Below are positions 29,051 through 38,941 of a DNA stretch of 64,000 nt, one piece after another. The notes below the pieces were generated by a model. The model made no database searches. It had not been told where the DNA came from and saw only the letters and a list, made by a program, of their open reading frames with translations. This DNA is from Formosa sp. L2A11. Lineage in GTDB: Bacteria > Bacteroidota > Bacteroidia > Flavobacteriales > Flavobacteriaceae. Every line of letters begins with the position of its first letter. Within the stretch, counting starts at the first letter, position 1. The stretch lies in contig NZ_CP047028.1 in assembly GCF_009796865.1 (NCBI RefSeq), positions 1,426,001-1,490,000 of the forward strand. Reading direction: 5' to 3'. A program made the translations under genes and the position numbers.

Positions 29051-31156
29051 ATGAAAACTAATATTTTAAAGTTATCTGTGCTTAGCGCCATAGCTTTTGG
29101 AAGCTTAACAGCTTGTAAAGACGAGGCAAAAAAAGAAACGGCAGAGGTAGCAGTTAAAGAAGAAGTTGTTCCTGGAATCAATTTAGATTATATTGATAAT
29201 TCGGTTAAGCCTAACGACGATTTTTTTAAATATGTAAATGGTAATTGGTTAAAAAACAATACAATCCCAGATGATAGATCTAGATGGGGAAGTTTTGATG
29301 AGTTAAGACAAAAAACAGATCACGATGTTTTAGATATTTTAAAATCAGCAATGTCTGACGATAAAGATGTTAATAAAATAGAAGTGCTTCCTGGTTCAGA
29401 TCAAGAAAAAGCTGTTTTTCTTTACGAAACTATTATGGACACCGTTGCTAGAAATAAAGCAGGAATAGAGCCATTAAAACCTATTTTAGCTAAAATTGAT
29501 GCTATAAACAGTGTTAAAGATTTAGAAAGTTATTTAATAGAAATGGAACCTAAAGGCGGAGCAGGATTCTTTGGTTTTGGAGTTGGTGCAGATGCAAAAG
29601 ATAGTAATAAAAATGCAGCGTATTTAGGAACAGGTCGTTTAGGTCTTCCAGATCGTGATTATTATGTTAAAGACGATGCAGATTCTAAAGAAAAAAGAGC
29701 ATTATATGTAGCACATATTACTAAAATGCTTCAATTTTTAGGAGATACAGAAGCCGTTGCTAGTACGCAAGCAAAACAAATTTTAGCATTCGAAACCAGT
29801 TTAGCAGAGCCTAAAATGGATAAAGTAGAATTAAGAGATAGTAGAAAAACGTATAATCCTACTGCAGTATCAGATTTACAAAAAATGGCTCCAGCTATAG
29901 ATTGGACGGCATATTTTGATGGAATTGGTGCTAAAAAATTAGATACAGTAATTGTTGGTCAGCCAAAATATATAAAAGCATTACAGTCTATTCTTGCAAA
30001 AAACAATGTGAGCGATTGGAAAGCATATTTACGTTGGTCTGCTTTTAATCGTGCAGCTGGTTTATTGAGTAGCGATATAGAATTAGCAGATTGGGAGTTT
30101 TATAATAAAACATTACGTGGAGAGAAAAAACAACGCCCAAGTAACGAAAGAGCTTTGCAAACGGTTAACGGTACTATAGGTGAAGCTTTAGGGAAATTAT
30201 ATGTAGATAAAAAATTCCCGCCAGAAGCTAAAGTGAAAGCAGAAGAAATGATTAAAAATGTAATTAAAGCATTTGAAAATAGAATTTCTGTATTGCCTTG
30301 GATGAGTGAAGACACCAAAACAAAAGCTATCGAGAAACTTAAAGCAACTACAATAAAAATTGCATATCCAGATAAATGGAAAGATTATTCTGCTTTAGAA
30401 ATTGTAAGTCCAAAAGATGGTGGTACATATCTTCAAAACATGCAAAATGCTAGAGCTTGGAATTTTCAAGAAGATATTGATAAATTAGGAAAACCTGTAG
30501 ATAAAACAGAATGGGGAATGTCTCCACAAACGGTAAATGCATATTTCAATCCATCTTATAACGAGATTGTATTTCCTGCAGCGATCTTACAACCTCCTTT
30601 TTACAATTACCAAGCAGACGATGCTGTAAATTATGGTGGAATTGGAGCCGTAATTGGTCATGAAATTTCTCATAGTTTTGATGATTCTGGAGCACGTTAC
30701 GATAAAAATGGAAATTTAAATAATTGGTGGACAGACAAAGATTTAGAAGAGTTTACTAAGTTAGGAAAAGCATTAGCAGATCAATACAGTGCAATAGAAG
30801 TATTGCCTGATACTTATATTAATGGTGAATTTACTTTAGGTGAAAACATAGGAGATTTAGGTGGTGTAAATGCTGCTTACGATGCTTTACAAATGAGTAT
30901 GAAGAAAAATGGAAGACCAGAAGATATTGATGGATTTACTCCAGAACAACGTTTCTTTATGTCTTGGTCTACAGTTTGGAGAAGTTTATCTAGAGAAGAT
31001 GCTTTAAAAAATCAGATTAAAACAGATCCGCATTCTCCAGGAATGAATCGTGCTGTACAACCACTTTTAAATGTCGATGCTTTTTATAATGCATTTGATA
31101 TTAAAGAAGGAGATAAAATGTATATCGCACCAGAAAATAGAGTAAAAATCTGGTAA
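29051..31156 (+). CDS. M13 family zinc metallopeptidase lipoprotein (PepO/neprilysin-like)
   Basis: 701 residues. The N-terminus is a lipoprotein signal (LTAC then KDEAKKE). The peptidase unit begins at NSVKPNDDFFKYVNGNWLKNN. The catalytic zinc site is HEISH (H537, E538, H541) and the third ligand is E598 in GENIGDLGG. NAYFNPSYNEIVFPAAILQPPF is the typical substrate-cleft segment. It cleaves oligopeptides in the periplasm. It stands alone, with a terminator after it. Confidence 0.95.
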   Translation: MKTNILKLSVLSAIAFGSLTACKDEAKKETAEVAVKEEVVPGINLDYIDNSVKPNDDFFKYVNGNWLKNNTIPDDRSRWGSFDELRQKTDHDVLDILKSAMSDDKDVNKIEVLPGSDQEKAVFLYETIMDTVARNKAGIEPLKPILAKIDAINSVKDLESYLIEMEPKGGAGFFGFGVGADAKDSNKNAAYLGTGRLGLPDRDYYVKDDADSKEKRALYVAHITKMLQFLGDTEAVASTQAKQILAFETSLAEPKMDKVELRDSRKTYNPTAVSDLQKMAPAIDWTAYFDGIGAKKLDTVIVGQPKYIKALQSILAKNNVSDWKAYLRWSAFNRAAGLLSSDIELADWEFYNKTLRGEKKQRPSNERALQTVNGTIGEALGKLYVDKKFPPEAKVKAEEMIKNVIKAFENRISVLPWMSEDTKTKAIEKLKATTIKIAYPDKWKDYSALEIVSPKDGGTYLQNMQNARAWNFQEDIDKLGKPVDKTEWGMSPQTVNAYFNPSYNEIVFPAAILQPPFYNYQADDAVNYGGIGAVIGHEISHSFDDSGARYDKNGNLNNWWTDKDLEEFTKLGKALADQYSAIEVLPDTYINGEFTLGENIGDLGGVNAAYDALQMSMKKNGRPEDIDGFTPEQRFFMSWSTVWRSLSREDALKNQIKTDPHSPGMNRAVQPLLNVDAFYNAFDIKEGDKMYIAPENRVKIW

Positions 31157-31185
31157 GCGTATTTATTCATTTCGATTAAAAAAAA

Positions 31186-31220
31186 TAAAAACCCTCGGCA
31201 TTATGTCTGAGGGTTTTTTG
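31186..31220 (+). terminator. Terminator after the M13 peptidase
   Basis: AAAACCCTC and GAGGGTTTT arms separated by about 12 bases, followed by six T. Confidence 0.85.
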
Positions 31221-31492
31221 TGGTTTATATATTCTGTTTTTTATTTATTGTTAGTGCTTTCAATCTGTAAAATTCAGGTAGTAAAAACCGAAAATAAGTT
31301 CATTTTAAATAGAAGATAAAAATGGATATAATATTGCTTTTAATAAAGATGAAAATACTTTTAAAAGGAATATAAAAAGCAGAAAAAAAATAAAAATTAG
31401 AGGAGATTATTTTGAATCGGTTTTTTTGATTATTAACACCGCTGTTTTCTTAAAATTGATTAATTTCGCGTTCTTATAAGAAAATAGAACGA
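31221..31492. other. Intergenic region before ileS
   Basis: With the preceding terminator, the gene-free stretch is 336 bases (31157-31492). It is AT-rich, with no frame longer than about 20 codons. A weak -7-like box TAATTTCG (31461-31468) lies 24 bases before the ileS start. No T-box or other RNA structure was recognised. Confidence 0.4.
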
Positions 31493-34400
31493 ATGAGCAT
31501 GAGATTTCCTGAGTATAAAGGTCTTAACTTACCAAACGTCGCAGAAGAAATTCTTGATTTTTGGGAGTCAAAAAATATATTTGAAAAGAGCATCACAACA
31601 AGAGAAGGACACGAACCCTACGTGTTTTTTGAAGGGCCTCCATCCGCAAACGGATTACCAGGTGTTCATCATGTTTTAGCGCGTTCTATTAAAGATATTT
31701 TTCCGCGTTACAAAACCATGAAAGGGTTTCAAGTAAAACGTAAAGCGGGTTGGGATACACATGGTTTACCTGTAGAACTTGGTGTAGAAAAAGAATTAGG
31801 AATTACCAAAGAAGATATTGGTAAAACCATTTCTGTAGAAGATTATAATGCCGCTTGCCGTACTGCCGTAATGCGCTACACAGGAATTTGGAACGACTTA
31901 ACCCGTAAAATGGGATATTGGGTAAATATGGAAGATCCATATATTACTTACGAACCAAAATACATGGAAAGTGTGTGGTGGTTGTTAAAGCGAATTTACG
32001 ACAAGAAGTTAATCTACAAAGGGTATACTATTCAGCCGTATTCTCCTAAAGCAGGAACAGGTTTAAGTTCTCACGAATTAAATCAGCCAGGAACATACCA
32101 AGATGTTACAGATACAACAATTGTTGCGCAGTTTAAAGCAAATGCAGATTCGTTACCAAACTTTTTACAAGACGAAGGCGATATCTTTTTCTTAGCATGG
32201 ACAACAACACCTTGGACTTTGCCAAGTAACACAGCTTTAACTGTTGGAAATAAAATTGACTACGTTTTAGTAGAAACTTATAACCAATACACATTCGAAC
32301 CTATGAATGTGGTGCTTGCAAAACCATTATTAGCAAAACAATTTGCTGGTAAATGTTTTCAAGTAGATAATAAACCTGCATTATTAGATTATAAGCATGG
32401 TGATAAGAAAATTCCGTTTTACGTTGTAAAAGAATTTAAAGGAAAAGATTTAGTAGGAATTACGTACGAGCAATTAATGCCTTATGCACTTCCAAACGAT
32501 AATCCTGAAAATGCATTTAGAATTATTGCTGGAGATTTTGTGACTACAGAAGATGGTACAGGTATTGTACATACAGCGCCTACTTTTGGAGCAGACGATG
32601 CTTTGGTTGCCAAACAAGCAACGCCAGAGATTCCGCCAATGTTGGTAAAAGACGAAAATGGAAACTTAGTACCGTTAGTAAATTTACAAGGTAAATTCAG
32701 ACCAGAAATGGGAGAATATGCTGGTAAATATGTGAAAAACGAATATTATAACGATGGTGAAGCTCCAGAACGTTCTGTAGATGTAGAAATTGCTATTCGT
32801 TTAAAAGAAGAAAATAAAGCCTTTAAGGTTGAAAAATATAAGCACAGTTATCCAAATTGTTGGAGAACAGACAAGCCTATTTTATATTACCCATTAGATT
32901 CTTGGTTTATTAAAGTTACCGACGTTAAAGGACGTATGGTAGAGCTTAATGATACCATAAACTGGAAACCAAAATCTACAGGAACAGGTCGTTTCGGGAA
33001 CTGGTTAGCTAATGCTAACGACTGGAATTTATCGCGTTCTCGTTATTGGGGAATTCCATTACCAATTTGGAGAACCGAAGATGGTAAAGAAGAAATATGT
33101 ATAGGATCTGTTGCTGAATTAAAAGCAGAAATGGCTAAGGCTGTTGAAGCTGGCGTTTTAGAGAAAGATATTTTTGAAGGTTTTAAAGTTGGAGATAATA
33201 CAGATGAGAATTACGCATTATTAGATTTACATAAAAACATTGTAGATCAAATTACTTTAGTTTCTGCTTCAGGGCAACCTATGAAACGTGAAAGCGACTT
33301 GATAGATGTTTGGTTCGATTCTGGTTCTATGCCTTATGCACAATGGCATTATCCGTTTGAAAACAAAGAAAAAATTGACGGAAACGAATCGTATCCAGCA
33401 GATTTTATAGCGGAAGGTGTAGACCAAACACGTGGATGGTTTTATACACTTCACGCCATTGCTACTATGGTATTCGATTCTGTAGCGTATAAAAACGTGG
33501 TGTCTAACGGATTAGTGTTAGATAAAAACGGACAAAAAATGTCTAAGCGTTTAGGAAATGCTGTAGATCCTTTTGAAACACTTACTGCTTACGGTCCTGA
33601 TGCCACACGTTGGTACATGATTAGTAATGCAAATCCTTGGGATAATTTAAAATTCGATATTGAAGGTATTGAAGAGGTGAAACGTAAATTCTTCGGAACA
33701 CTTTACAACACGTATTCATTCTTTAGTCTATATACAAATTTAGATAAATTCACGTATAGTGAAGCAGATATTCCTTTAGAGGAACGTCCAGAATTAGACC
33801 GTTGGGTGTTATCAGAATTACACTCACTTATACAACGTGTAGACGAATATTATGCAGAATACGAGCCTACAAAAGCGGCACGTGCAATTTCAGAGTTTAC
33901 ACAAGATTATTTAAGTAACTGGTATGTGCGTTTAAGCAGAAGACGTTTCTGGAAAGGTGAGTACGAACAAGATAAGATTTCGGCTTACCAAACATTATAC
34001 ACATGTATGTTAACCATTGCAAAATTAGGTGCTCCAATAGCTCCGTTTTTCATGGATAAACTTTACCGAGACTTAACACAAGTGACACAAAAAGAAACAT
34101 TTGAAAGTGTACATTTGGCCGAGTTCCCTGTGTTTGATGAAGCTATTATAGACAAGTCTTTAGAGCGTAAGATGGGGCGTGCTCAAGTTATTTCATCATT
34201 AGTATTATCGTTACGTGCTAAGGAAAAAATTAAAGTGCGCCAGCCGTTACAGAAAATCATGATTCCTATAGATACTAAGGAACAAAAAGAAGAGATTCTG
34301 GCAGTTGCAGATTTAATTAAGCACGAGGTTAATATTAAGGATATTGAGCTGTTAGAAGATGCTTCAGATATTTTAGTAAAACAAATAAAACCAGATTTTA

Positions 34401-34897
34401 AAGTCTTAGGTCCTCGCTTTGGAAAAGATATGAAGTTGATAGCTAGTGAAATAGCTAAAATGGCTTCAGAAGACATAAAAAAAATAGAGCAAAGCGGTAG
34501 TATAGATGTTGAGGTTAATGGAAAAAGTATTACTTTAGGACGTGAAGATGTAGAAATTATATCACAGGATATTGAAGGTTGGTTAGTTGCTAACGAAGGT
34601 AATTTAACAGTTGCTTTAGATATTACAATTTCTGAAACGTTAAGAGAAGAAGGAATTGCAAGAGAGCTAATAAATAGAATACAAAATTTACGTAAAGATT
34701 CTGGTTTCGAAGTTACAGACCGTATAACTGTTAAGCTTCAAAAACATGAGGATATTGTAAAAGCTGTAGCAACAAATTTAGAATATATTAAGGCAGAGAC
34801 TCTAACCGCCAAACTTGAAATTATGGATCTAATAAACGACGGTATCGATATTGCTTTTGATGGTATTGAAACTAAGTTGTTTATTGAAAAACACTAA
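31493..34897 (+). CDS. ileS: Isoleucyl-tRNA synthetase
   Basis: 1134 residues. It charges tRNA-Ile. The class I signature appears as PPSANGLPGVHHVLAR (48-64), and the KMSKR loop is at 682-686 (NGQKMSKRLGN). The editing domain contains FFLAWTTTPWTLPSNTAL and GTGIVHTAPTFGADD. The length and the HHVLAR form fit the larger, eukaryote-like IleRS type, which as a class is known for low mupirocin sensitivity. Tandem ATGs at 31493 and 31499 are both possible starts. A DksA-like gene follows after four bases. Confidence 0.97.
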   Translation: MSMRFPEYKGLNLPNVAEEILDFWESKNIFEKSITTREGHEPYVFFEGPPSANGLPGVHHVLARSIKDIFPRYKTMKGFQVKRKAGWDTHGLPVELGVEKELGITKEDIGKTISVEDYNAACRTAVMRYTGIWNDLTRKMGYWVNMEDPYITYEPKYMESVWWLLKRIYDKKLIYKGYTIQPYSPKAGTGLSSHELNQPGTYQDVTDTTIVAQFKANADSLPNFLQDEGDIFFLAWTTTPWTLPSNTALTVGNKIDYVLVETYNQYTFEPMNVVLAKPLLAKQFAGKCFQVDNKPALLDYKHGDKKIPFYVVKEFKGKDLVGITYEQLMPYALPNDNPENAFRIIAGDFVTTEDGTGIVHTAPTFGADDALVAKQATPEIPPMLVKDENGNLVPLVNLQGKFRPEMGEYAGKYVKNEYYNDGEAPERSVDVEIAIRLKEENKAFKVEKYKHSYPNCWRTDKPILYYPLDSWFIKVTDVKGRMVELNDTINWKPKSTGTGRFGNWLANANDWNLSRSRYWGIPLPIWRTEDGKEEICIGSVAELKAEMAKAVEAGVLEKDIFEGFKVGDNTDENYALLDLHKNIVDQITLVSASGQPMKRESDLIDVWFDSGSMPYAQWHYPFENKEKIDGNESYPADFIAEGVDQTRGWFYTLHAIATMVFDSVAYKNVVSNGLVLDKNGQKMSKRLGNAVDPFETLTAYGPDATRWYMISNANPWDNLKFDIEGIEEVKRKFFGTLYNTYSFFSLYTNLDKFTYSEADIPLEERPELDRWVLSELHSLIQRVDEYYAEYEPTKAARAISEFTQDYLSNWYVRLSRRRFWKGEYEQDKISAYQTLYTCMLTIAKLGAPIAPFFMDKLYRDLTQVTQKETFESVHLAEFPVFDEAIIDKSLERKMGRAQVISSLVLSLRAKEKIKVRQPLQKIMIPIDTKEQKEEILAVADLIKHEVNIKDIELLEDASDILVKQIKPDFKVLGPRFGKDMKLIASEIAKMASEDIKKIEQSGSIDVEVNGKSITLGREDVEIISQDIEGWLVANEGNLTVALDITISETLREEGIARELINRIQNLRKDSGFEVTDRITVKLQKHEDIVKAVATNLEYIKAETLTAKLEIMDLINDGIDIAFDGIETKLFIEKH

Positions 34898-34901
34898 CAT
34901 T

Positions 34902-35282
34902 ATGAGCGTAGACGTAAACGTAAGATACTCCGATAAGGATTTAGCCGAATTTAAGGAGTTAATTCAGGATAAAATTGAAAAAGCTAAACGAGATTTAGAC
35001 TTAATTAAGAGTGCATATCAAAACGATTTAAATAACGGGACAGATGATACGTCTCCAACGTTTAAAGCTTTTGAGGAAGGAAGCGAAACGATGAGTAAAG
35101 AAGCAAATTCGCAATTAGCAATCCGTCAAGAAAAGTTTATACGTGATCTTAAGAATGCGCTTATAAGAATTGAAAATAAAACGTACGGAATTTGCCGTGT
35201 TACTGGTAAATTAATTAATAAAGACCGTTTAAAATTAGTACCACATGCAACGCTTAGTATTGAAGCTAAGAACATGCAATAG
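34902..35282 (+). CDS. TraR/DksA family protein without zinc cysteines
   Basis: 126 residues from the ATG at 34902, four bases after ileS. It has the DksA coiled-coil N-terminal half (DLAEFKELIQDKIEKAKRDLDLIK) and the C-terminal zinc-finger fold (YGICRVTGKLINKDRLKLVPHATLSIEAK). Of the four canonical zinc Cys, only C98 remains; the others are T101, S119 and A122. Flavobacterial members of this type are commonly like this, so the fold is probably held without zinc. It is likely to act in the RNA polymerase secondary channel, but this has not been shown. A terminator follows. Confidence 0.9.
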   Translation: MSVDVNVRYSDKDLAEFKELIQDKIEKAKRDLDLIKSAYQNDLNNGTDDTSPTFKAFEEGSETMSKEANSQLAIRQEKFIRDLKNALIRIENKTYGICRVTGKLINKDRLKLVPHATLSIEAKNMQ

Positions 35283-35308
35283 ATGTACTTTTAAATTTAT
35301 AAAAAATA

Positions 35309-35340
35309 AACGCCTTACATTTTATGTATAGGCGTTTTTT
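35309..35340 (+). terminator. Terminator after the DksA-like gene
   Basis: AACGCCT-TACA and TGTA-T-AGGCGTT arms with a small bulge, followed by six T. Confidence 0.8.
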
Positions 35341-35346
35341 GATTTC

Positions 35347-35967
35347 ATGAAATATATATTAGTAATTATAATTGGCTTTTATTGTTCTGTATCGCGCGCT
35401 CAAAAACGGGTCGATAAAATAATTGATGCTCAAGATATTTCTACGATCCAGATTAATGGAAATAATTGTTTTAAAATTCATGTACTTGCCTTAAATACAA
35501 GTGAAATAGCTATTCAGACCATAATTGAAGGGGAACATAGTGAAGATATGGTTGTTGTTGCAAGAAAAAGTAACGATACACTTTTTGTGTCTACAGGGTT
35601 TCAACCATTATTTAAAGCCGATAATGATAAATTAAGTGCGCATAAACTGATGTCTGTAGAGTTGGATATTCAAGTTCCAAAGCATCTAAATTTTAATGTA
35701 AAAAGCGATATTGCAAGTGTAGAAGCAGAAGGTGTTTTTAATACTGCCTTTATCGAGCTAAATCAGGGACACTGCAAATTGTTATCGTTTTTAGGTTCGG
35801 CTAGAGTTAATACTATTAACGGCTCTATTTATGTAGAAACCAATTATGCGAATGTTAGTGCGTCTTCCAGACATGGAGTTGTAAAGCTTCAACCATTAAC
35901 TTTAGGACAGCATCAGCTAGATTTAAAGTCTATTCAAGGTGATATAAGTGTAATTAAAACAGAATAA
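35347..35967 (+). CDS. Secreted beta-rich protein, DUF4097/GIN-like
   Basis: 206 residues with a signal peptide (MKYILVIIIGFYCSVSRAQ). The mature part is made of short beta strands. The C-terminal half has the ladder-like pattern of DUF4097 or head-GIN proteins (LNFNVKSDIASVEAEGVFNTAFIELNQG; ARVNTINGSIYVETNYANVSAS), which form beta-helices. Family assignment is moderate and function unknown. It is placed between the DksA-like terminator and lspA, 29 bases before the lspA ATG. Confidence 0.65.
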   Translation: MKYILVIIIGFYCSVSRAQKRVDKIIDAQDISTIQINGNNCFKIHVLALNTSEIAIQTIIEGEHSEDMVVVARKSNDTLFVSTGFQPLFKADNDKLSAHKLMSVELDIQVPKHLNFNVKSDIASVEAEGVFNTAFIELNQGHCKLLSFLGSARVNTINGSIYVETNYANVSASSRHGVVKLQPLTLGQHQLDLKSIQGDISVIKTE

Positions 35968-35973
35968 TATTCT

Positions 35974-35981
35974 TATTTTTG
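35974..35981 (+). promoter_or_regulatory. -7 box TATTTTTG before lspA
   Basis: An exact TAnnTTTG match ending 15 bases before the chosen lspA ATG at 35997. It supports that ATG and a promoter separate from the upstream gene. Confidence 0.4.
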
Positions 35982-35996
35982 TTCAAAATCCAAAGC

Positions 35997-36617
35997 ATGT
36001 CCTTAAAAAAAGCCAGTTTACTTATTTTTATTGTTCTATTAATAGATCAAATAAGTAAAATATATATTAAAACACATTTTATTTTAGGAGAGGATGTTAC
36101 TGTTTTTAATTGGTTCAGAATTTATTTCATTGAAAATGAAGGTATGGCTTGGGGAACTAAAATAAGCGATTTCACTTCGTATATTTCAGATAGAACAGCT
36201 AAAACCTCACTTACCGTTTTTAGAATATTTGCCATTTTTGGTATTGGATATTGGTTATATGCCACTGTAAAGAGTAAAGGGCATTATTTGCTTACTATAG
36301 CAGTCGCTTTAATATTTGCAGGAGCTCTAGGTAATATCTTAGATTCTGTGTTTTATGGTATGATATTTAATGACAGTCATGGTCAAATTGCTTCGTTTCT
36401 GCCTGTAGATGGTGGTTACGATTCTATACTTCATGGTAAAGTAGTAGATATGTTGTATTTCCCTATATGGAAAGGGTATTTGCCAGAATGGTTACCTATT
36501 TGGGGAGGGAAATTTTTTACCTTTTTCGAGCCTGTTTTTAATGTTGCAGATGTAGCAATTAGTACAGGATTCGTTATGTTATTGTTATTTAATAAAAAAG
36601 CATTTCCTAAAGATTAA
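35997..36617 (+). CDS. lspA: Lipoprotein signal peptidase
   Basis: 206 residues with four membrane helices. It removes signal peptides from prolipoproteins after lipidation; many lipoproteins in this window are its substrates. The Asp dyad is D151 (GKVVDMLYFPIW) and D185 (FNVADVAIST), and the N-terminal motif is LIDQISKIYIK. Compared with E. coli there are about 28 extra residues between GNILDSVFYG and GKVVD, as is common in Bacteroidota. The frame is open to an upstream TTG, but I used the ATG at 35997, which gives the usual N-terminus. Confidence 0.95.
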   Translation: MSLKKASLLIFIVLLIDQISKIYIKTHFILGEDVTVFNWFRIYFIENEGMAWGTKISDFTSYISDRTAKTSLTVFRIFAIFGIGYWLYATVKSKGHYLLTIAVALIFAGALGNILDSVFYGMIFNDSHGQIASFLPVDGGYDSILHGKVVDMLYFPIWKGYLPEWLPIWGGKFFTFFEPVFNVADVAISTGFVMLLLFNKKAFPKD

Positions 36618-36754
36618 TTTTAAGAATATAAATATTGCATGGTTTATAACGTAAATAATTTTCTGTGTGGTATTTAAAATATATGCATTTTCAAAATACA
36701 AATGAAGTTAATGTATAAAACACTTAATATATTATATAAATAAAGTTTAAAACT

Positions 36755-38881
36755 ATGAAACAATTATCAGTGTTTGCTTTATTCGCCGTAGTTATTTTAA
36801 CAACCTCTTGCCAAAAAGAAGCAAAGAAAGTTGAAGAAGTGAAAGACGAGTTATCAGCAACAAATCCATTTTTTGCACCTAGCGATTTACCTTTTCAAGC
36901 GCCAGATTTCGATAAAATTAAAAACACAGATTTCTTGCCAGCAATGGATGCGGGAATGAAAGCGCAATTAAAAGAAATTAAAGCAATAGTAGAAAATCCA
37001 GAAGCTCCCACGTTTGAAAACACTTTTGTGTCTTTAGAAAAAACGGGGCAGTTATTAATGCGTGTTAATAATGTGTTTAACTTATTGTCTGGAGCAAATA
37101 CAAATCCAGAATTACAAGAAATAGAAGAAGTTTCTGCTCCAAAGTTTGCAGAACATAATGATGCTATTTATTTAAATCCTCTATTATTTGCACGTGTAAA
37201 AACAGTATACGATTCTAGAGATTCTCTTAAATTAGATCCTGAATCTATGCATTTGGTAGAGTATTATTATCAACGTTTTGTGTTAGCTGGAGCTAATTTA
37301 AACGATGCTGATAAAATAAAATTGAGAGAGTTAAATTCAGAGGTTGCTTCGTTAAGCGCTAAGTTTACCAATCAGTTATTAGCAGCAGCAAAAGCAGGCG
37401 CTTTAGTTGTAGATAATAAAGAAGCTTTGGCTGGTTTGTCTGATGCAGAAATTAGTGCAGCAGCAAACGATACGAATACAGAATGGACTTTACCATTACA
37501 AAATACAACGCAACAACCAAGCTTACAAAACTTAACAAATCGTGAAACACGCGAAAAATTGTTTACTAATTCTTGGACGCGTGCTTCTAAAGGAGATGAA
37601 AACGATACTAGAAAAACCATAGAACGTATTGCTGTGATTCGTGCAGAACAAGCGTCTATCTTAGGGTATGAAAACTATGCAGCTTGGAAACTTCAAAACC
37701 AAATGGCAAAAACGCCAAAGGCAGTTCAAGACTTTTTAGATCAATTAGTGCCAGCTACTGTAGCTAAAGCTAAAGTTGAAGCAGCAGATATTCAAGCATT
37801 AATAGATAAACAAAAAGGTGGATTTAAACTTGAAGCTTGGGATTGGAATATGTATGCTGAACAAGTTAGAAAAGAACGATACGATTTAGACGATAGCCAA
37901 ATTAAACCTTATTTTGAATTATATAATGTATTAGAAAACGGTGTGTTTTACGCTGCTAATCAATTATACGGTTTAACGTTTAAGGAACGTAAAGATTTAC
38001 CAGTATACCAAGAAGATGTTCGTGTTTACGATGTTATAGATAAAGATGGAACTCAAATTGGATTGTTTTATGGCGATTATTTTAAACGTGATAATAAATC
38101 TGGTGGTGCTTGGATGAGTAATATTGTAGAGCAATCTAAACTTTTAGGTACACAACCTGTAATTTATAATGTTTGTAACTTTACTAAGCCAGCAGACGGA
38201 GAACCTGCTTTAGTAAGTTTTGACGACGTAATTACGATGTTTCATGAATTTGGACATGCATTACATGGTTTCTTTGCAAATCAGGAATATGTGAGCTTAT
38301 CAGGAACAAATACACCACGAGATTTCGTAGAATTTCCTTCTCAATTTAATGAAAACTGGGCGCTTTATCCAACCATATTAAATAATTATGCTAAGCATTA
38401 TAAAACTGGAGAGCCAATGCCACAAGCATTAATAGATAAGATTAAAAAAGCATCTACGTTTAATCAAGGTTATGCATTAACAGAAGTGTTATCTGCTGCA
38501 AGTTTAGATATGCAATGGCACACTATTTCTAAAGATGTAAAAATTGATGATGCAGATGTGTTTGAAAAAGAAGCATTAAAACGTACGCATTTAGATTTAA
38601 GTGCTGTGCCACCACGTTACCGCTCAACATATTTCTTACATATTTGGGGTAATGGTTATGCTGCTGGATATTATGCGTATTTATGGACAGAAATGTTAGA
38701 TCATGATGCATTTGCATGGTTTGAAAATCATGGTGGTTTAACACCTGAAAATGGTCAGCGTTTTCGTGATATGATTTTGTCTAGAGGAAATACAGAAGAA
38801 TTCGGAAAATTATACCGAGATTTTACAGGTGAGGATCCAAAAATTGAACCGATGTTAAAAAGTAGAGGTTTAACAGAATAG
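36755..38881 (+). CDS. M3 family metallopeptidase lipoprotein (Dcp/oligopeptidase-like)
   Basis: 708 residues. It has a lipoprotein signal with the Cys in TTSCQKEAKK. The M3 peptidase body starts at NPFFAPSDLPFQAPDFDKIK, and the zinc site is HEFGH (H497, E498, H501) in TMFHEFGHALHGFF, followed by GTNTPRDFVEFPSQFNENWA. The sequence is closest to peptidyl-dipeptidase Dcp, which removes C-terminal dipeptides. It is a second periplasmic oligopeptidase besides the M13 enzyme. It stands alone, ending at a bidirectional terminator. Confidence 0.95.
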   Translation: MKQLSVFALFAVVILTTSCQKEAKKVEEVKDELSATNPFFAPSDLPFQAPDFDKIKNTDFLPAMDAGMKAQLKEIKAIVENPEAPTFENTFVSLEKTGQLLMRVNNVFNLLSGANTNPELQEIEEVSAPKFAEHNDAIYLNPLLFARVKTVYDSRDSLKLDPESMHLVEYYYQRFVLAGANLNDADKIKLRELNSEVASLSAKFTNQLLAAAKAGALVVDNKEALAGLSDAEISAAANDTNTEWTLPLQNTTQQPSLQNLTNRETREKLFTNSWTRASKGDENDTRKTIERIAVIRAEQASILGYENYAAWKLQNQMAKTPKAVQDFLDQLVPATVAKAKVEAADIQALIDKQKGGFKLEAWDWNMYAEQVRKERYDLDDSQIKPYFELYNVLENGVFYAANQLYGLTFKERKDLPVYQEDVRVYDVIDKDGTQIGLFYGDYFKRDNKSGGAWMSNIVEQSKLLGTQPVIYNVCNFTKPADGEPALVSFDDVITMFHEFGHALHGFFANQEYVSLSGTNTPRDFVEFPSQFNENWALYPTILNNYAKHYKTGEPMPQALIDKIKKASTFNQGYALTEVLSAASLDMQWHTISKDVKIDDADVFEKEALKRTHLDLSAVPPRYRSTYFLHIWGNGYAAGYYAYLWTEMLDHDAFAWFENHGGLTPENGQRFRDMILSRGNTEEFGKLYRDFTGEDPKIEPMLKSRGLTE

Positions 38882-38901
38882 AGTAAAAAAATAAAATAAT
38901 A

Positions 38902-38937
38902 AGAAAGCCCGCAATTTTATATTGCGGGCTTTCTTTA
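38902..38937. terminator. Bidirectional terminator
   Basis: A perfect 14-bp stem (AGAAAGCCCGCAAT and its complement) with the loop TTTAT, between the convergent M3 peptidase and cyclo-ligase genes. Confidence 0.92.
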
Positions 38938-38941
38938 TGTT

